Assembly: GCA_018053845.1 (NCBI GenBank)
Contig: JAGPKU010000013.1
Coordinates: 1 to 46,786 of the forward strand
Reading direction: 5' to 3'
DNA: 46,786 nucleotides
From: Syntrophobacterales bacterium
GTDB lineage: Bacteria > Desulfobacterota > Syntrophia > Syntrophales > UBA2192
Below are positions 29,550 through 36,948 of this stretch, piece after piece. Positions within the stretch are counted from its first letter, which is position 1. The number at the start of each line of letters is the position of its first letter. The translations under genes were made by a program, and so were the position numbers. The notes beneath the pieces are model-generated. The model saw nothing but the letters and a program-made list of their open reading frames with translations, had not been told where the DNA came from and did not search any database.

Positions 29550-29575
29550 TCGAGGCTTCCAGATCGAGGAGATCC

Positions 29576-29649
29576 TGGGGGATCGTCTAGTGGTAGGACT
29601 CAAGACTCTGGATCTTGCTACCAAGGTTCGAATCCTTGTCCCCCAGCCA
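29576..29649 (+). tRNA. tRNA-Gln(CTG)
   Basis: The acceptor stem TGGGGGA (29576-29582) pairs with TCCCCCA (29639-29645). The anticodon loop reads CTCTGGA, giving anticodon CTG for codon CAG, and the T arm holds GGTTCGAATCC. The discriminator is G and CCA is encoded (29647-29649). 74 nt. Confidence 0.97.
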
Positions 29650-29650
29650 A

Positions 29651-29725
29651 GGTCCCATCGTCTAGCGGTCAGGACGCTGGCCTCTCACGCCGGAAACCAG
29701 GGTTCGATTCCCTGTGGGACCACCA
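29651..29725 (+). tRNA. tRNA-Glu(CTC)
   Basis: The acceptor stem GGTCCCA (29651-29657) pairs with TGGGACC (29715-29721). The anticodon loop CTCTCAC gives anticodon CTC for codon GAG. The T arm holds GGTTCGATTCC and CCA is encoded. It follows tRNA-Gln by a single nucleotide, so both come from one precursor. Both tRNAs read G-ending codons, which suits the GC-rich genes. Confidence 0.97.
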
Positions 29726-29732
29726 GAAACGC

Positions 29733-29767
29733 AAAGGAGTCTGACGTCGCCGTCAGGCTCCTTTTTT
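29733..29767 (+). terminator. Intrinsic terminator after the tRNA pair
   Basis: AGGAG-T-CTGACG (29735-29746) pairs with CGTCAG-G-CTCCT (29751-29762), including one G-T pair, with loop TCGC and a T-run. Eight nt after tRNA-Glu. Confidence 0.92.
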
Positions 29768-29786
29768 GTTCGGGAAAGCGAATGCC

Positions 29787-30659
29787 GTGCCCCGCGCCGT
29801 CCTGGCCCTGATCGTCATGTCCCTCATCTGGGGCTACAACTGGGTCCTCGTGAAGGAGGCTATGCGCTTCGCTTCGCCCTTCGACTTCTCGGCCCTCCGC
29901 ACGGTCGGGGGCGGCCTCATCCTCCTGGGCGTCCTGGCCTGGCGGGGGGAGTCGCTCAGGCCGCCGGACTGGGCCCGGACACTCCTCGTGGGGCTTCTCT
30001 GCACCACCTTCTCCGTGGGGTTCGCCACGTGGGCGCTCGTCGAGGGGGGCGCCGGGAAGATGGCCATCCTCGTCTACGCGATGCCCTTCTGGGTGATCCT
30101 CATGGCTTGGCCCCTGCTGGGCGAGCGACCCCGGGGCCTGCAGTGGCCCGCCATGGCCCTGGCCCTGGCAGGTCTCGTCCTGCTCGTCGAGCCGTGGCAT
30201 TACCGGGGCGACTGGTTTCCGAGCGCGCTGGCCGTTGCGAGCGGGCTGGCCTGGGCGGCCAGCGCCGTCGTGACGAAGCGGATGGATCGGAACGGCGGGG
30301 TGAACGTGCTGTCCCTGTCGGCCTGGCAGATCCTGTTCGGGGGGGCCTTGCTTGCCGCCGCCGCTCTCGCCGTGCCCTCGGCGCCGATCCGGTGGACCCC
30401 CTGGATGGCCGGGACCATGGCGTACAACGTCGTGCTCACGAGCGCCGTGGCCGTCCTGCTGTGGTTCTACGTCCTGAAGGTCCTGCCGGCCGGCATCGCC
30501 GGCCTTGCCTCCCTGGCCACGCCGGTCCTGGGTCTCCTCTTCGCCTGTGCCCTGCTGGGGGAGCGGTTTTCCCCCCCCGAGGCCTGGGGCGGGGCGCTCA
30601 TCGTCGCGGCGCTTGCCCTGCTGGCCTTTCAGGGGGTCCGGAACAACGGTCGGCGCTGA
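29787..30659 (+). CDS. DMT-superfamily (EamA) permease
   Basis: 290 residues with about ten membrane spans in two EamA repeats: the first starts VLALIVMSLIWGYNWVLVKEA, the second SALAVASGLAWAASAVVTKRM. The C-terminal LATPVLGLLFACALLGERFS is characteristic. These carriers export amino acids or metabolites; the substrate is unknown. I chose GTG 29787 with GGGAAAG upstream. A TTG at 29766 lies in the T-run of the tRNA terminator and is unlikely. Single gene, convergent with the small membrane protein. Confidence 0.88.
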   Translation: MPRAVLALIVMSLIWGYNWVLVKEAMRFASPFDFSALRTVGGGLILLGVLAWRGESLRPPDWARTLLVGLLCTTFSVGFATWALVEGGAGKMAILVYAMPFWVILMAWPLLGERPRGLQWPAMALALAGLVLLVEPWHYRGDWFPSALAVASGLAWAASAVVTKRMDRNGGVNVLSLSAWQILFGGALLAAAALAVPSAPIRWTPWMAGTMAYNVVLTSAVAVLLWFYVLKVLPAGIAGLASLATPVLGLLFACALLGERFSPPEAWGGALIVAALALLAFQGVRNNGRR

Positions 30660-30686
30660 CGCGGAGGCGGGCGCGCAGAGGGACCG

Positions 30687-31103
30687 TCACATCCCGAACC
30701 CCGTCGACTGGAATTCGTTGAGGAAGAGCATGGCCGCCGTCAGGAAGCCCAGCAGCGTCACTGTCTCGGCGGTGATCATGATTGTGCGGTCCTGCCCCTC
30801 CACGGGCTTTTCGAACTGCGCGATCCGGTAGAGGAACCGCATGACGGCCTTGTGGACCGAGAGGACCCCCACCACGGCACACCCCCCGAAGAAATAGAGC
30901 AGCCAGTCTTCCGCCGCTCCCGTGTAGTTGGCGTGGAACAGGAACAGCCACGCCGAGATCAGGAACAGCGGCCCCAGCTTGAACTCGTAGAGGAAGGGGC
31001 GCACGCCCGGGAGACCGGAAAGGGTCTTGATGATTTCGTTTTCCCGCAGGGCGGGGTGCATCAGCCGGTTGAACCGTTGTTTCAGTGTTTCCTTGATTTT
31101 CAT
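30687..31103 (-). CDS. Small membrane protein of unknown function
   Basis: 138 residues. The N-terminus is basic and soluble (KIKETLKQRFNRLMHPALRENEIIKTLSG), followed by hydrophobic stretches near residues 49-62 and 70-84 and another near 112-128, so two or three membrane spans are likely. I do not recognise a family. The ATG at 31103 has GGAGG 8 nt upstream; a longer frame to 31181 is not supported. It has no operon partner. A possible -35 box (TTGACA, 31594-31589, minus) lies almost 500 nt upstream, which would mean a long leader or a separate small RNA. Confidence 0.65.
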   Translation of the reverse strand: MKIKETLKQRFNRLMHPALRENEIIKTLSGLPGVRPFLYEFKLGPLFLISAWLFLFHANYTGAAEDWLLYFFGGCAVVGVLSVHKAVMRFLYRIAQFEKPVEGQDRTIMITAETVTLLGFLTAAMLFLNEFQSTGFGM

Positions 31104-31779
31104 TGTCGAAGCCTCCACTTGCAGCTCAGCAGCACGCGCAAGCCGCATGGCTTCCGACCACGAACGCCTTGGTCTCTTCACTCGAGAGGGATCTCTTCGA
31201 AGGGGCTGACGGATTCAGCGGGAAGGAGCGGATTTCGGCCGTTGATCACTGCGGTGATCGGCAGGGCGGCATAGGTCCTGGAGTCGGTCTGTCGCTCCTT
31301 CAGGCAAGGCATCCGTGGGGATGCGTGCTGAATGGTTCGATCGGCCCGGGCGGTTCGCCCGGGACCCGTCATGACTCCCCTATGAGTGGTCCCGAAGGAC
31401 GAGAAGAACGTTTCGATACAGCATGGAACACCTCACATGACCGGAAGGGTCCGCTTCCCTGTGCTGGTGTTTGTCGGCGGGCATGGCCCGGAAGGGAAAA
31501 GGCCCTTTACGAAAGTCATGAGGCCCGCGCTGCAGGGAGCTCTTCCGGATTGTTTTCGACGCGCTAATTTGTCACGTCGCCTTCCGTTTGTCAATGATTA
31601 TTAGCAAGGACCGTACCTCCCGACGAAAAAAAAGAGAATATTTGTTAATGCCCCGGGATTTCAAGCGGTTTGTCCATCGTCACCCAGGCGGGAGACCCGC
31701 CTCCCGGCCGGCAGATGGAACCTTTTTGTCACATTCCATGGCCGGTTCATCGCAACCGTACCGGGGGCCGCGCTTTTGC
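31104..31779. other. Gene-free stretch upstream of the Sir2-like gene
   Basis: No reading frame here has a ribosome-binding site or convincing codon use. Visible structure: hairpins at 31244-31259 (GATCAC/GTGATC), 31345-31363 (CCCGGGC/GCCCGGG, 5-nt loop) and about 31687-31701 (GGCGGG/CCCGCC), plus an AT-rich patch at about 31560-31650. Low GC compared with the genes suggests regulatory or decayed DNA. A small RNA cannot be excluded. Confidence 0.6.
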
Positions 31780-31807
31780 TTGACAGGTCTGCAGGGATCG
31801 CTAAGAT
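31780..31807 (+). promoter_or_regulatory. Sigma-70 promoter of the Sir2-like gene
   Basis: TTGACA (31780-31785), a 16-bp spacer and TAAGAT (31802-31807). Leader to the ATG about 35 nt. Confidence 0.7.
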
Positions 31808-31849
31808 TCAACGAGCCGGGCGTCCGACACCCGACGAGGAGAAGAACCC

Positions 31850-32692
31850 ATGGATCTGAAGGAAAATCTCAAACACGCTTCGACCGTCCTCCTCGAGGCC
31901 GACGCCGTGCTCGTCACGGCGGGGGCCGGCATGGGCGTCGATTCGGGACTTCCCGATTTCCGGGGCAACGAGGGGTTCTGGAAGGCCTACCCGCCCATGG
32001 CCAGGCTGGGGGTTTCCTTCGTGGAGATGGCCGACCCCCGGTGGTTCGAGCGGGACCCCGCGCTGGCCTGGGGCTTCTACGGCCACCGCCTGAACCTCTA
32101 CCGCAGGACCGTCCCGCATGCGGGGTTTGCCCGCCTGCTCGAGATCGGCCGCGGAAAGCGGGAGGGCTACTTCGTTTTCACCTCCAACGTCGACGGCCAG
32201 TTCCAGTCGGCCGGCTTCGACGGGGACCGCATCGAGGAATGCCACGGCTCCATCCATCACCTCCAGTGCTCCCGGCCCTGTTCGCAGGACATCTGGGAGG
32301 CCCGGGGGGTGTGCGTCGATGTCGACGAGGCGCAGTTTCGCGCCCGCGAGCCCCTGCCGCGCTGCCCCCGCTGCGGGGCGCTGGCCCGGCCCAATGTCCT
32401 CATGTTCAACGACTGGGACTGGGTCGAGCACCGCACCCGGGCGCAGAGCGGGCGCTTCCGCCGCTGGCTGGACGGCCTGGCGCGCATCGGCGCCTTTCTC
32501 GCCGTGGTGGAACTCGGTGCGGGCAGGGCCGTGGCCACCGTGCGCATGACCTCGGAGGGCATCGCCGGGGCGGGCAAGGCCGTCCTGATCCGCATCAACC
32601 CCCGGGATTACGACGTTCCGGCGGGACACATCGCCATCCCCCTGGGTGCCGAGGAAGGCATCCGTCGGCTCACGTCGGGCATGGGCCGATAG
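31850..32692 (+). CDS. Sir2-like NAD-dependent deacylase/ADP-ribosyltransferase family protein
   Basis: 280 residues. The NAD pocket is visible as TAGAGMGVDSGLPDFRG (23-39, variant of GAGxSxxSGIPDFRG), TSNVD (111-115, usual TQNID) and the catalytic His132 in ECHGS. A zinc-ribbon-like set Cys140, Cys144, Cys172 and Cys175 is kept. The changes in the NAD loop place it in a divergent Sir2 subgroup, so lysine deacetylation is possible but not certain; ADP-ribosylation or NAD hydrolysis are alternatives. The ATG at 31850 has GAGGAG upstream and its own promoter. The next gene is a small ABM-domain protein after about 100 nt. Confidence 0.85.
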   Translation: MDLKENLKHASTVLLEADAVLVTAGAGMGVDSGLPDFRGNEGFWKAYPPMARLGVSFVEMADPRWFERDPALAWGFYGHRLNLYRRTVPHAGFARLLEIGRGKREGYFVFTSNVDGQFQSAGFDGDRIEECHGSIHHLQCSRPCSQDIWEARGVCVDVDEAQFRAREPLPRCPRCGALARPNVLMFNDWDWVEHRTRAQSGRFRRWLDGLARIGAFLAVVELGAGRAVATVRMTSEGIAGAGKAVLIRINPRDYDVPAGHIAIPLGAEEGIRRLTSGMGR

Positions 32693-32717
32693 CCTACCTG
32701 CACCGCCAACAATGCAC

Positions 32718-32746
32718 TTGTTTTCCAACGGTTTCGGCGGTAGATT
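32718..32746 (+). promoter_or_regulatory. Weak candidate promoter of the ABM-domain gene
   Basis: TTGTTT (32718-32723), a 17-bp spacer and TAGATT (32741-32746), 3 and 4 matches to consensus. It lies in an AT-richer patch between the two genes. Confidence 0.3.
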
Positions 32747-32794
32747 GTCATAGAAGGCTGGATTCTGATCATCCTGGGAAAGGAGGTAAGAGTT

Positions 32795-33133
32795 ATGGCC
32801 GTACGAGTGATGATCAAGAGGCGGGTGCCGCCCGACAAGGCGGGAGAGCTCCACGGGCTCATCACCGAGCTCCGGAGCATGGCGTCGAGGCAGCCCGGGT
32901 ATATATCGGGCGAGACCATGCGCAACATCAAGGACCCCAATGAATATCTCGTCATCAGCACCTGGGAGACTCTCGAGGACTGGAACAACTGGATCGCCAC
33001 GAAGAAGAGGCAGGAACTGCAGGGCATGATCGACGCCCTGATCGGCAGGGAGACCGTCTACGAAATCTACGACTACCCGGACAAGCGGCTCTTCAAGGCC
33101 CTTCCCGAGGACTACCTGCAGAGGGCGACCTGA
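32795..33133 (+). CDS. Antibiotic-biosynthesis-monooxygenase (ABM) fold protein
   Basis: 112 residues. The dimeric alpha/beta-barrel pattern is clear: VRVMIKRRVPPDKAGELHGLITELRSMASRQPGYISGE, then EYLVISTWETLEDWNNWIATKKRQEL. Small ABM proteins act as monooxygenases, haem degraders or simple stress proteins; no haem ligand can be assigned. The start has an ideal AAAGGAGGT 8 nt upstream, so it should be well translated. A terminator follows at 33211-33237, making this the end of the sir2 unit or a single gene. Confidence 0.8.
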   Translation: MAVRVMIKRRVPPDKAGELHGLITELRSMASRQPGYISGETMRNIKDPNEYLVISTWETLEDWNNWIATKKRQELQGMIDALIGRETVYEIYDYPDKRLFKALPEDYLQRAT

Positions 33134-33210
33134 GCCGCAGCCTCTGCCCGCAGGAGGGCCGCGCGTCGAGACGAGTCCCCCGTCGGCACGAAACCGACCA
33201 GACCCGGACG

Positions 33211-33237
33211 AAAACGCCGCGCCTCCGCGCGGCTTTT
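33211..33237 (+). terminator. Intrinsic terminator after the ABM-domain gene
   Basis: A 7-bp stem, GCCGCGC (33216-33222) with GCGCGGC (33227-33233), loop CTCC, then TTTT. An A-run precedes it. Confidence 0.75.
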
Positions 33238-33239
33238 CG

Positions 33240-33269
33240 TTGACACCCCCCGGGCTTTTCCACTATAAC
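33240..33269 (+). promoter_or_regulatory. Sigma-70 promoter of the elbB-fumarase unit
   Basis: TTGACA (33240-33245), an 18-bp spacer and TATAAC (33264-33269). It begins 2 nt after the preceding terminator, giving a leader of about 100 nt before elbB. Confidence 0.75.
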
Positions 33270-33375
33270 GATGCAACGGCCCGACCCCCGCATGGCCATG
33301 GCCCCTGCGGCATGGCGGCGGGACCGGGCCCGCCCGTCACACAAACGGACCCACAACAATCGGGAGGTGAAAGCC

Positions 33376-34035
33376 ATGGCGAAGGTCGGAGTCGTATTGT
33401 CGGGCTGCGGCGTCTACGACGGCGCCGAAATCCACGAGGCCACCCTGACCCTGTACTTCCTCGACAGGGCGGGGGCGCAGATCGTCTGCATGGCGCCGGA
33501 CGTGAGCCAGATGCACGTGATCGATCACACCCGCGGCGAGCCCGGCACGGAGTCGAGAAACGTGCTGTGCGAGTCGGCGCGCATCGCCCGGGGCGAGATC
33601 AAGAACATGAAGGACGTCAGGGCCGACGACCTCGACGCCCTGATCTTCCCGGGCGGCTACGGTGCGGCCAAGAACCTCTGCGACTTCGCGGTGAAGGGCC
33701 CCGACTGCTCGGTGAACCCCGAGGTGGCGAGGCTCGTCCGGGAGATGCATGCGGCGAAAAAGCCCGTGGGCTTCATCTGCATCGCCCCGGTCATCGCCGC
33801 CAGGGTGCTCGGCGCGGCGCACCCGAAGCTCACCATCGGCAGCGACCCCGGGACGTCGGGGGCCATCGAGGCGATGGGCGGCCGGCATGTCCAGGCCCCG
33901 GTCGAGGGCGTCGTCGTCGACGAGGCCAACCGGATCGTCACGACGCCGGCCTATATGCTGGGGCCCACGATCTCTAAGGTGGCCCAGGGCATCGAGAAGC
34001 TCGTGGCCGAAATCCTGAAAATGGCGAAGGCGTAG
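33376..34035 (+). CDS. elbB: ElbB-type DJ-1/PfpI-family protein (glyoxalase-like)
   Basis: 219 residues. The ElbB hallmark GCGVYDGAEIHEATLTL opens the protein and the nucleophile elbow has Cys135 in GFICIAP. E. coli ElbB (formerly linked to isoprenoid synthesis) has glyoxalase III-like activity; the cellular role is unsettled. ATG 33376 has GGGAGGTGA upstream; the longer frame to 33271 overlaps the promoter region. It lies 40 nt before the fumarase genes in the same direction, so it is likely in their transcript; a link to detoxifying reactive carbonyls in that pathway is only a guess. Confidence 0.92.
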   Translation: MAKVGVVLSGCGVYDGAEIHEATLTLYFLDRAGAQIVCMAPDVSQMHVIDHTRGEPGTESRNVLCESARIARGEIKNMKDVRADDLDALIFPGGYGAAKNLCDFAVKGPDCSVNPEVARLVREMHAAKKPVGFICIAPVIAARVLGAAHPKLTIGSDPGTSGAIEAMGGRHVQAPVEGVVVDEANRIVTTPAYMLGPTISKVAQGIEKLVAEILKMAKA

Positions 34036-34075
34036 CGACGGGCCGCGTCGGATCCGCCTGCGCGGGGGTGAGGAA

Positions 34076-34915
34076 ATGAGAGAAATCCAGGCATCAGCCG
34101 TCACGAAGGCCGTCCGCGATCTCTTCATCGACGCCAACTGCAACCTCGGCGAGGACGTGCTCGCGGCCTACGACCGGGCCATCGAGAGGGACGAGTCCCC
34201 CGTGGCCCGCGAGGTCCTGCGGGAGATCAAGGAGAACGCGCGCGTCGCCCGGGAGGAGCAGTCCCCCATCTGCCAGGACACGGGGCTGGCCGTCCTGTTC
34301 ATCGAGGTCGGGCAGGACGTGCACGTCGTCGGGGGAGACCTGAGGGCGGCGATCAACGAGGGTGTCCGGCAGGGTTACGGCGAGGGCTATCTCCGGAAGT
34401 CGGCCTGCCATCCCTTCACGAGGGCCAACACGCAAGACAACACGCCCGCCGTCGTCCACTTCGACATCGTGCCCGGCGAGAAGATCCGGATCGCCGCCGT
34501 CCCGAAGGGGGGCGGCGCGGAGAACATGAGCCGCGTGGACATGCTCTCTCCCTCGGCGGGGCTCGAGGGGATCAAGGACTTCGTCGTCCGGCGCATCGAG
34601 GCCTCGGGCTCCAATCCCTGCCCGCCCACGGTGGTGGGCGTGGGGATCGGCGGCACCTTTGAGCGTTCGGCCCTGCTGGCCAAGAAGGCCCTGATGCGCA
34701 GGATCGGCGAGCGCAACCCCGACCCCCTGCTGGCGGCGGTCGAGGTGGAGGTCCTGGAACGGATCAACCGGCTGGGCATCGGCCCCATGGGCTACGGCGG
34801 CACCACGACGTCTCTCGATGTCTTCTTCGAGGTCGAGCCTTGCCACATCGCGAGCCTTCCCGTGGCGGTCAACGTCCAGTGCCACGCGGCGAGGCATAAA
34901 GAAGCGGTCCTCTAG
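34076..34915 (+). CDS. Class I fumarate hydratase, alpha subunit
   Basis: 279 residues, matching the N-terminal half of iron-sulfur (class I) fumarases, here as a separate subunit. Likely [4Fe-4S] ligands are Cys66 in PICQDTG, Cys182 in NPCPPTVVGVGIGGT and Cys269 in QCHAARH. It hydrates fumarate to malate and is oxygen-sensitive, fitting an anaerobe. The related L-tartrate dehydratase has the same subunit layout, but the mutase cluster nearby favours fumarase. The beta subunit follows after 34 nt. Confidence 0.93.
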   Translation: MREIQASAVTKAVRDLFIDANCNLGEDVLAAYDRAIERDESPVAREVLREIKENARVAREEQSPICQDTGLAVLFIEVGQDVHVVGGDLRAAINEGVRQGYGEGYLRKSACHPFTRANTQDNTPAVVHFDIVPGEKIRIAAVPKGGGAENMSRVDMLSPSAGLEGIKDFVVRRIEASGSNPCPPTVVGVGIGGTFERSALLAKKALMRRIGERNPDPLLAAVEVEVLERINRLGIGPMGYGGTTTSLDVFFEVEPCHIASLPVAVNVQCHAARHKEAVL

Positions 34916-34949
34916 AAGCAGAATGGCGGAGGGTGAGAAGGGAAGACGC

Positions 34950-35504
34950 ATGACTGAAATCAGACTGAAGACACCGCTGACCGAGGGGGATGTGGAGCAG
35001 CTCCACATCGGCGACCGGGTCCTGCTGACGGGGGTGATCTACACGGGGCGCGACGCGGCCCACAAGCGCCTCTTCGAACTTGTCGCAGCGGGGAAACCGC
35101 TGCCCGTGGACCTCCGCGGCCAGGTGATCTACTACGTGGGCCCGGCGCCGGCCAAGCCCGGACAACCCATCGGCTCCGCGGGGCCCACGACGAGCTACCG
35201 CATGGACGCCTATGCCCCGAAGCTCATGGAGCTGGGCCTCAAGGGGATGATCGGTAAGGGGAACCGCTCCGCCGAGGTCGTCGAAGCGATGAAGAGATTC
35301 AAGGCCGTCTACCTGGGCGCCACGGGCGGGGCGGGGGCCCTCCTGGCGAAGCGGATCCGCAAGGCCGAGACGATCGCCTACGAGGACCTCGGTCCGGAGG
35401 CCATCCAGCGCCTCGAGGTGGAGGACTTCCCCGTCGTCGTCATCAACGACGTCCGGGGAGGCGATCTCTACGTGCAGGGGGCGAGACGATACCGGAAAGA
35501 CTAG
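34950..35504 (+). CDS. Class I fumarate hydratase, beta subunit
   Basis: 184 residues, the C-terminal half of class I fumarases: IRLKTPLTEGDVEQLHIGDRVLLTGVIYTGRDAAHKR and GPTTSYRMDAYAPKLMELGLKGMIGKG are family segments that bind substrate. It completes the enzyme with the preceding gene. I chose ATG 34950 (GAAGGGAAG upstream) over ATG 34923, which lacks a ribosome-binding site and would add nine residues. Confidence 0.93.
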   Translation: MTEIRLKTPLTEGDVEQLHIGDRVLLTGVIYTGRDAAHKRLFELVAAGKPLPVDLRGQVIYYVGPAPAKPGQPIGSAGPTTSYRMDAYAPKLMELGLKGMIGKGNRSAEVVEAMKRFKAVYLGATGGAGALLAKRIRKAETIAYEDLGPEAIQRLEVEDFPVVVINDVRGGDLYVQGARRYRKD

Positions 35505-35631
35505 TGCGGGAAGCCGAAAGCAGGCCCTGCGGGACCGGCCGGCCGCCCCGGCTTCGGCCATGGGGTTCCCCCTTGCCGAAGGGCGGTCCCGAGGCGGTCC
35601 GCACCCTACGCAACAGAGGAGGAAGACGTTT

Positions 35632-36849
35632 ATGGCAAGAGCACTGGAAGGAATCCGAGTCGTCGACCTGAGCCACGTGCTGGCGGCCCCCACCGTGACG
35701 ATGTACCTCGCCGATCTCGGCGCCGAGGTCCTGCACATCGAACCCCCCATCGGCGACGACGCCCGCGAGTTCGGCCCCTTTGCGGGGGAGCACGACAAGA
35801 ACCACAGCGGTTATTTCATCAGCCTCAACCGCAACAAGAAGGGGATCGTCTTGAACCTCAAGCACCCCAAGGCCAAAGAAATCCTGACGGAGCTCATCAA
35901 GATGTCCGACGTCGTCGTGGAGAACTTCCGCCCCACGACCATGCGCAAGCTGGGCTTCGGCTGGGAGGACCTCAAGCGGATCAACCCCCGAATCGTCTAT
36001 TGTTCGATCTGCGGATTCGGCCAGGACTCGCTGCCCGAGTATGCCGAGCGGCCTTCCTACGACATGGTGGCTCAGGCCTACAGCGGCCTGATGAGCATCA
36101 CCGGGCCCGAGGGCGGCCCCCCCTGCCGGGTCGGCTCCTCCGTAGGCGATATCCTCACGGGGCTGCAGGCTACGATCGGCATCCTGGCGGCCCTGCGCCA
36201 CCGGGACAGGACGGGCCGGGGCCAGCACGTGGACATGGCGATGATCGACAGCGTCTTCGCCACCCTGGAGAACGCCGTGGTGCGCTACACGATCAGCGGT
36301 GAGATCCCGGGGCCCCTGGGCGGGATCCACCCCTCCATCACGCCCTTCCAGGGATACAAGACGAAGGACGGAAGCTACATCATCGCCGCGATCGGCACGG
36401 ACGCCCTCTTCGCCCGGTACGCGAAAGTCATCGGCCGGCCCGACCTGCCCGGGGACGAGCGCTTCAGGACCAACCCCCTGCGGACGAAGAACCGCAACGC
36501 CCTCAACGCGATCCTCGACCCGATCATGGCCTCGAAGACGACGGCGGAGTGGGCGGCGATCTTCGAGAAGGAGGGGCTTCCCTACTCACCGATCAACAAC
36601 ATGAGGCAGATCTGCGAGGACCCGCACATCGCCTATCGCCGGATGCTCGTCGAGATCGACCAGCCCCGGGTGGGGAAGATGCGGATCGCCGGATCGCCCA
36701 TCAAGATGTCCGAGACCCCCGGAGAGGTCTACATGCCGGCGCCGCTGCTGGGCCAGCACACCGACGAGGTGCTCCAGTCCCTTTTGGGCTACAGCGACGA
36801 GACGCTCGCGCAGCTCAAGAAGGAGGGCGTCATCAACGACGGCTTCTAG
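35632..36849 (+). CDS. Class III (CaiB/BaiF) CoA-transferase
   Basis: 405 residues. The start ARALEGIRVVDLSHVLAAPTVTMYLADLGAEV is the family signature, and the catalytic Asp144 lies in PSYDMVAQAYSG. The C-terminal part has PLLGQHTDEVL. Such enzymes move CoA between carboxylic acids through a mixed-anhydride mechanism, for example succinyl-CoA to another acid. In this neighbourhood a role in activating propionate or a dicarboxylate is plausible; the substrate cannot be read. AGAGGAGG precedes ATG 35632. The gap to the fumarase is 127 nt, and a strong terminator closes the unit. Confidence 0.92.
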   Translation: MARALEGIRVVDLSHVLAAPTVTMYLADLGAEVLHIEPPIGDDAREFGPFAGEHDKNHSGYFISLNRNKKGIVLNLKHPKAKEILTELIKMSDVVVENFRPTTMRKLGFGWEDLKRINPRIVYCSICGFGQDSLPEYAERPSYDMVAQAYSGLMSITGPEGGPPCRVGSSVGDILTGLQATIGILAALRHRDRTGRGQHVDMAMIDSVFATLENAVVRYTISGEIPGPLGGIHPSITPFQGYKTKDGSYIIAAIGTDALFARYAKVIGRPDLPGDERFRTNPLRTKNRNALNAILDPIMASKTTAEWAAIFEKEGLPYSPINNMRQICEDPHIAYRRMLVEIDQPRVGKMRIAGSPIKMSETPGEVYMPAPLLGQHTDEVLQSLLGYSDETLAQLKKEGVINDGF

Positions 36850-36863
36850 CGCGGCGGCCGGGC

Positions 36864-36897
36864 AAAAAAGCGGGGCGACGGGCGCCCCGCTTTTTTT
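36864..36897. terminator. Bidirectional terminator between the CoA-transferase and the carboxyltransferase genes
   Basis: An 8-bp stem, GCGGGGCG (36870-36877) with CGCCCCGC (36883-36890), a 5-nt loop, six A before and seven T after. It serves both converging transcripts. Confidence 0.93.
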
Positions 36898-36948
36898 ATG
36901 GCTTTGAGGTGACGGCCTGCGGGCCGGCGGGAATCGGTCCCGCCCGCT

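Noticed and set aside
29766-29786. TTG start for the EamA permease
   Set aside because: It falls in the T-run of the tRNA terminator; GTG 29787 has a better ribosome-binding site.
31386-31604. Small plus-strand open frame of 72 codons in the long gap
   Set aside because: No ribosome-binding site, codon use unlike the neighbours, and overlap with hairpin-rich AT-patchy sequence.
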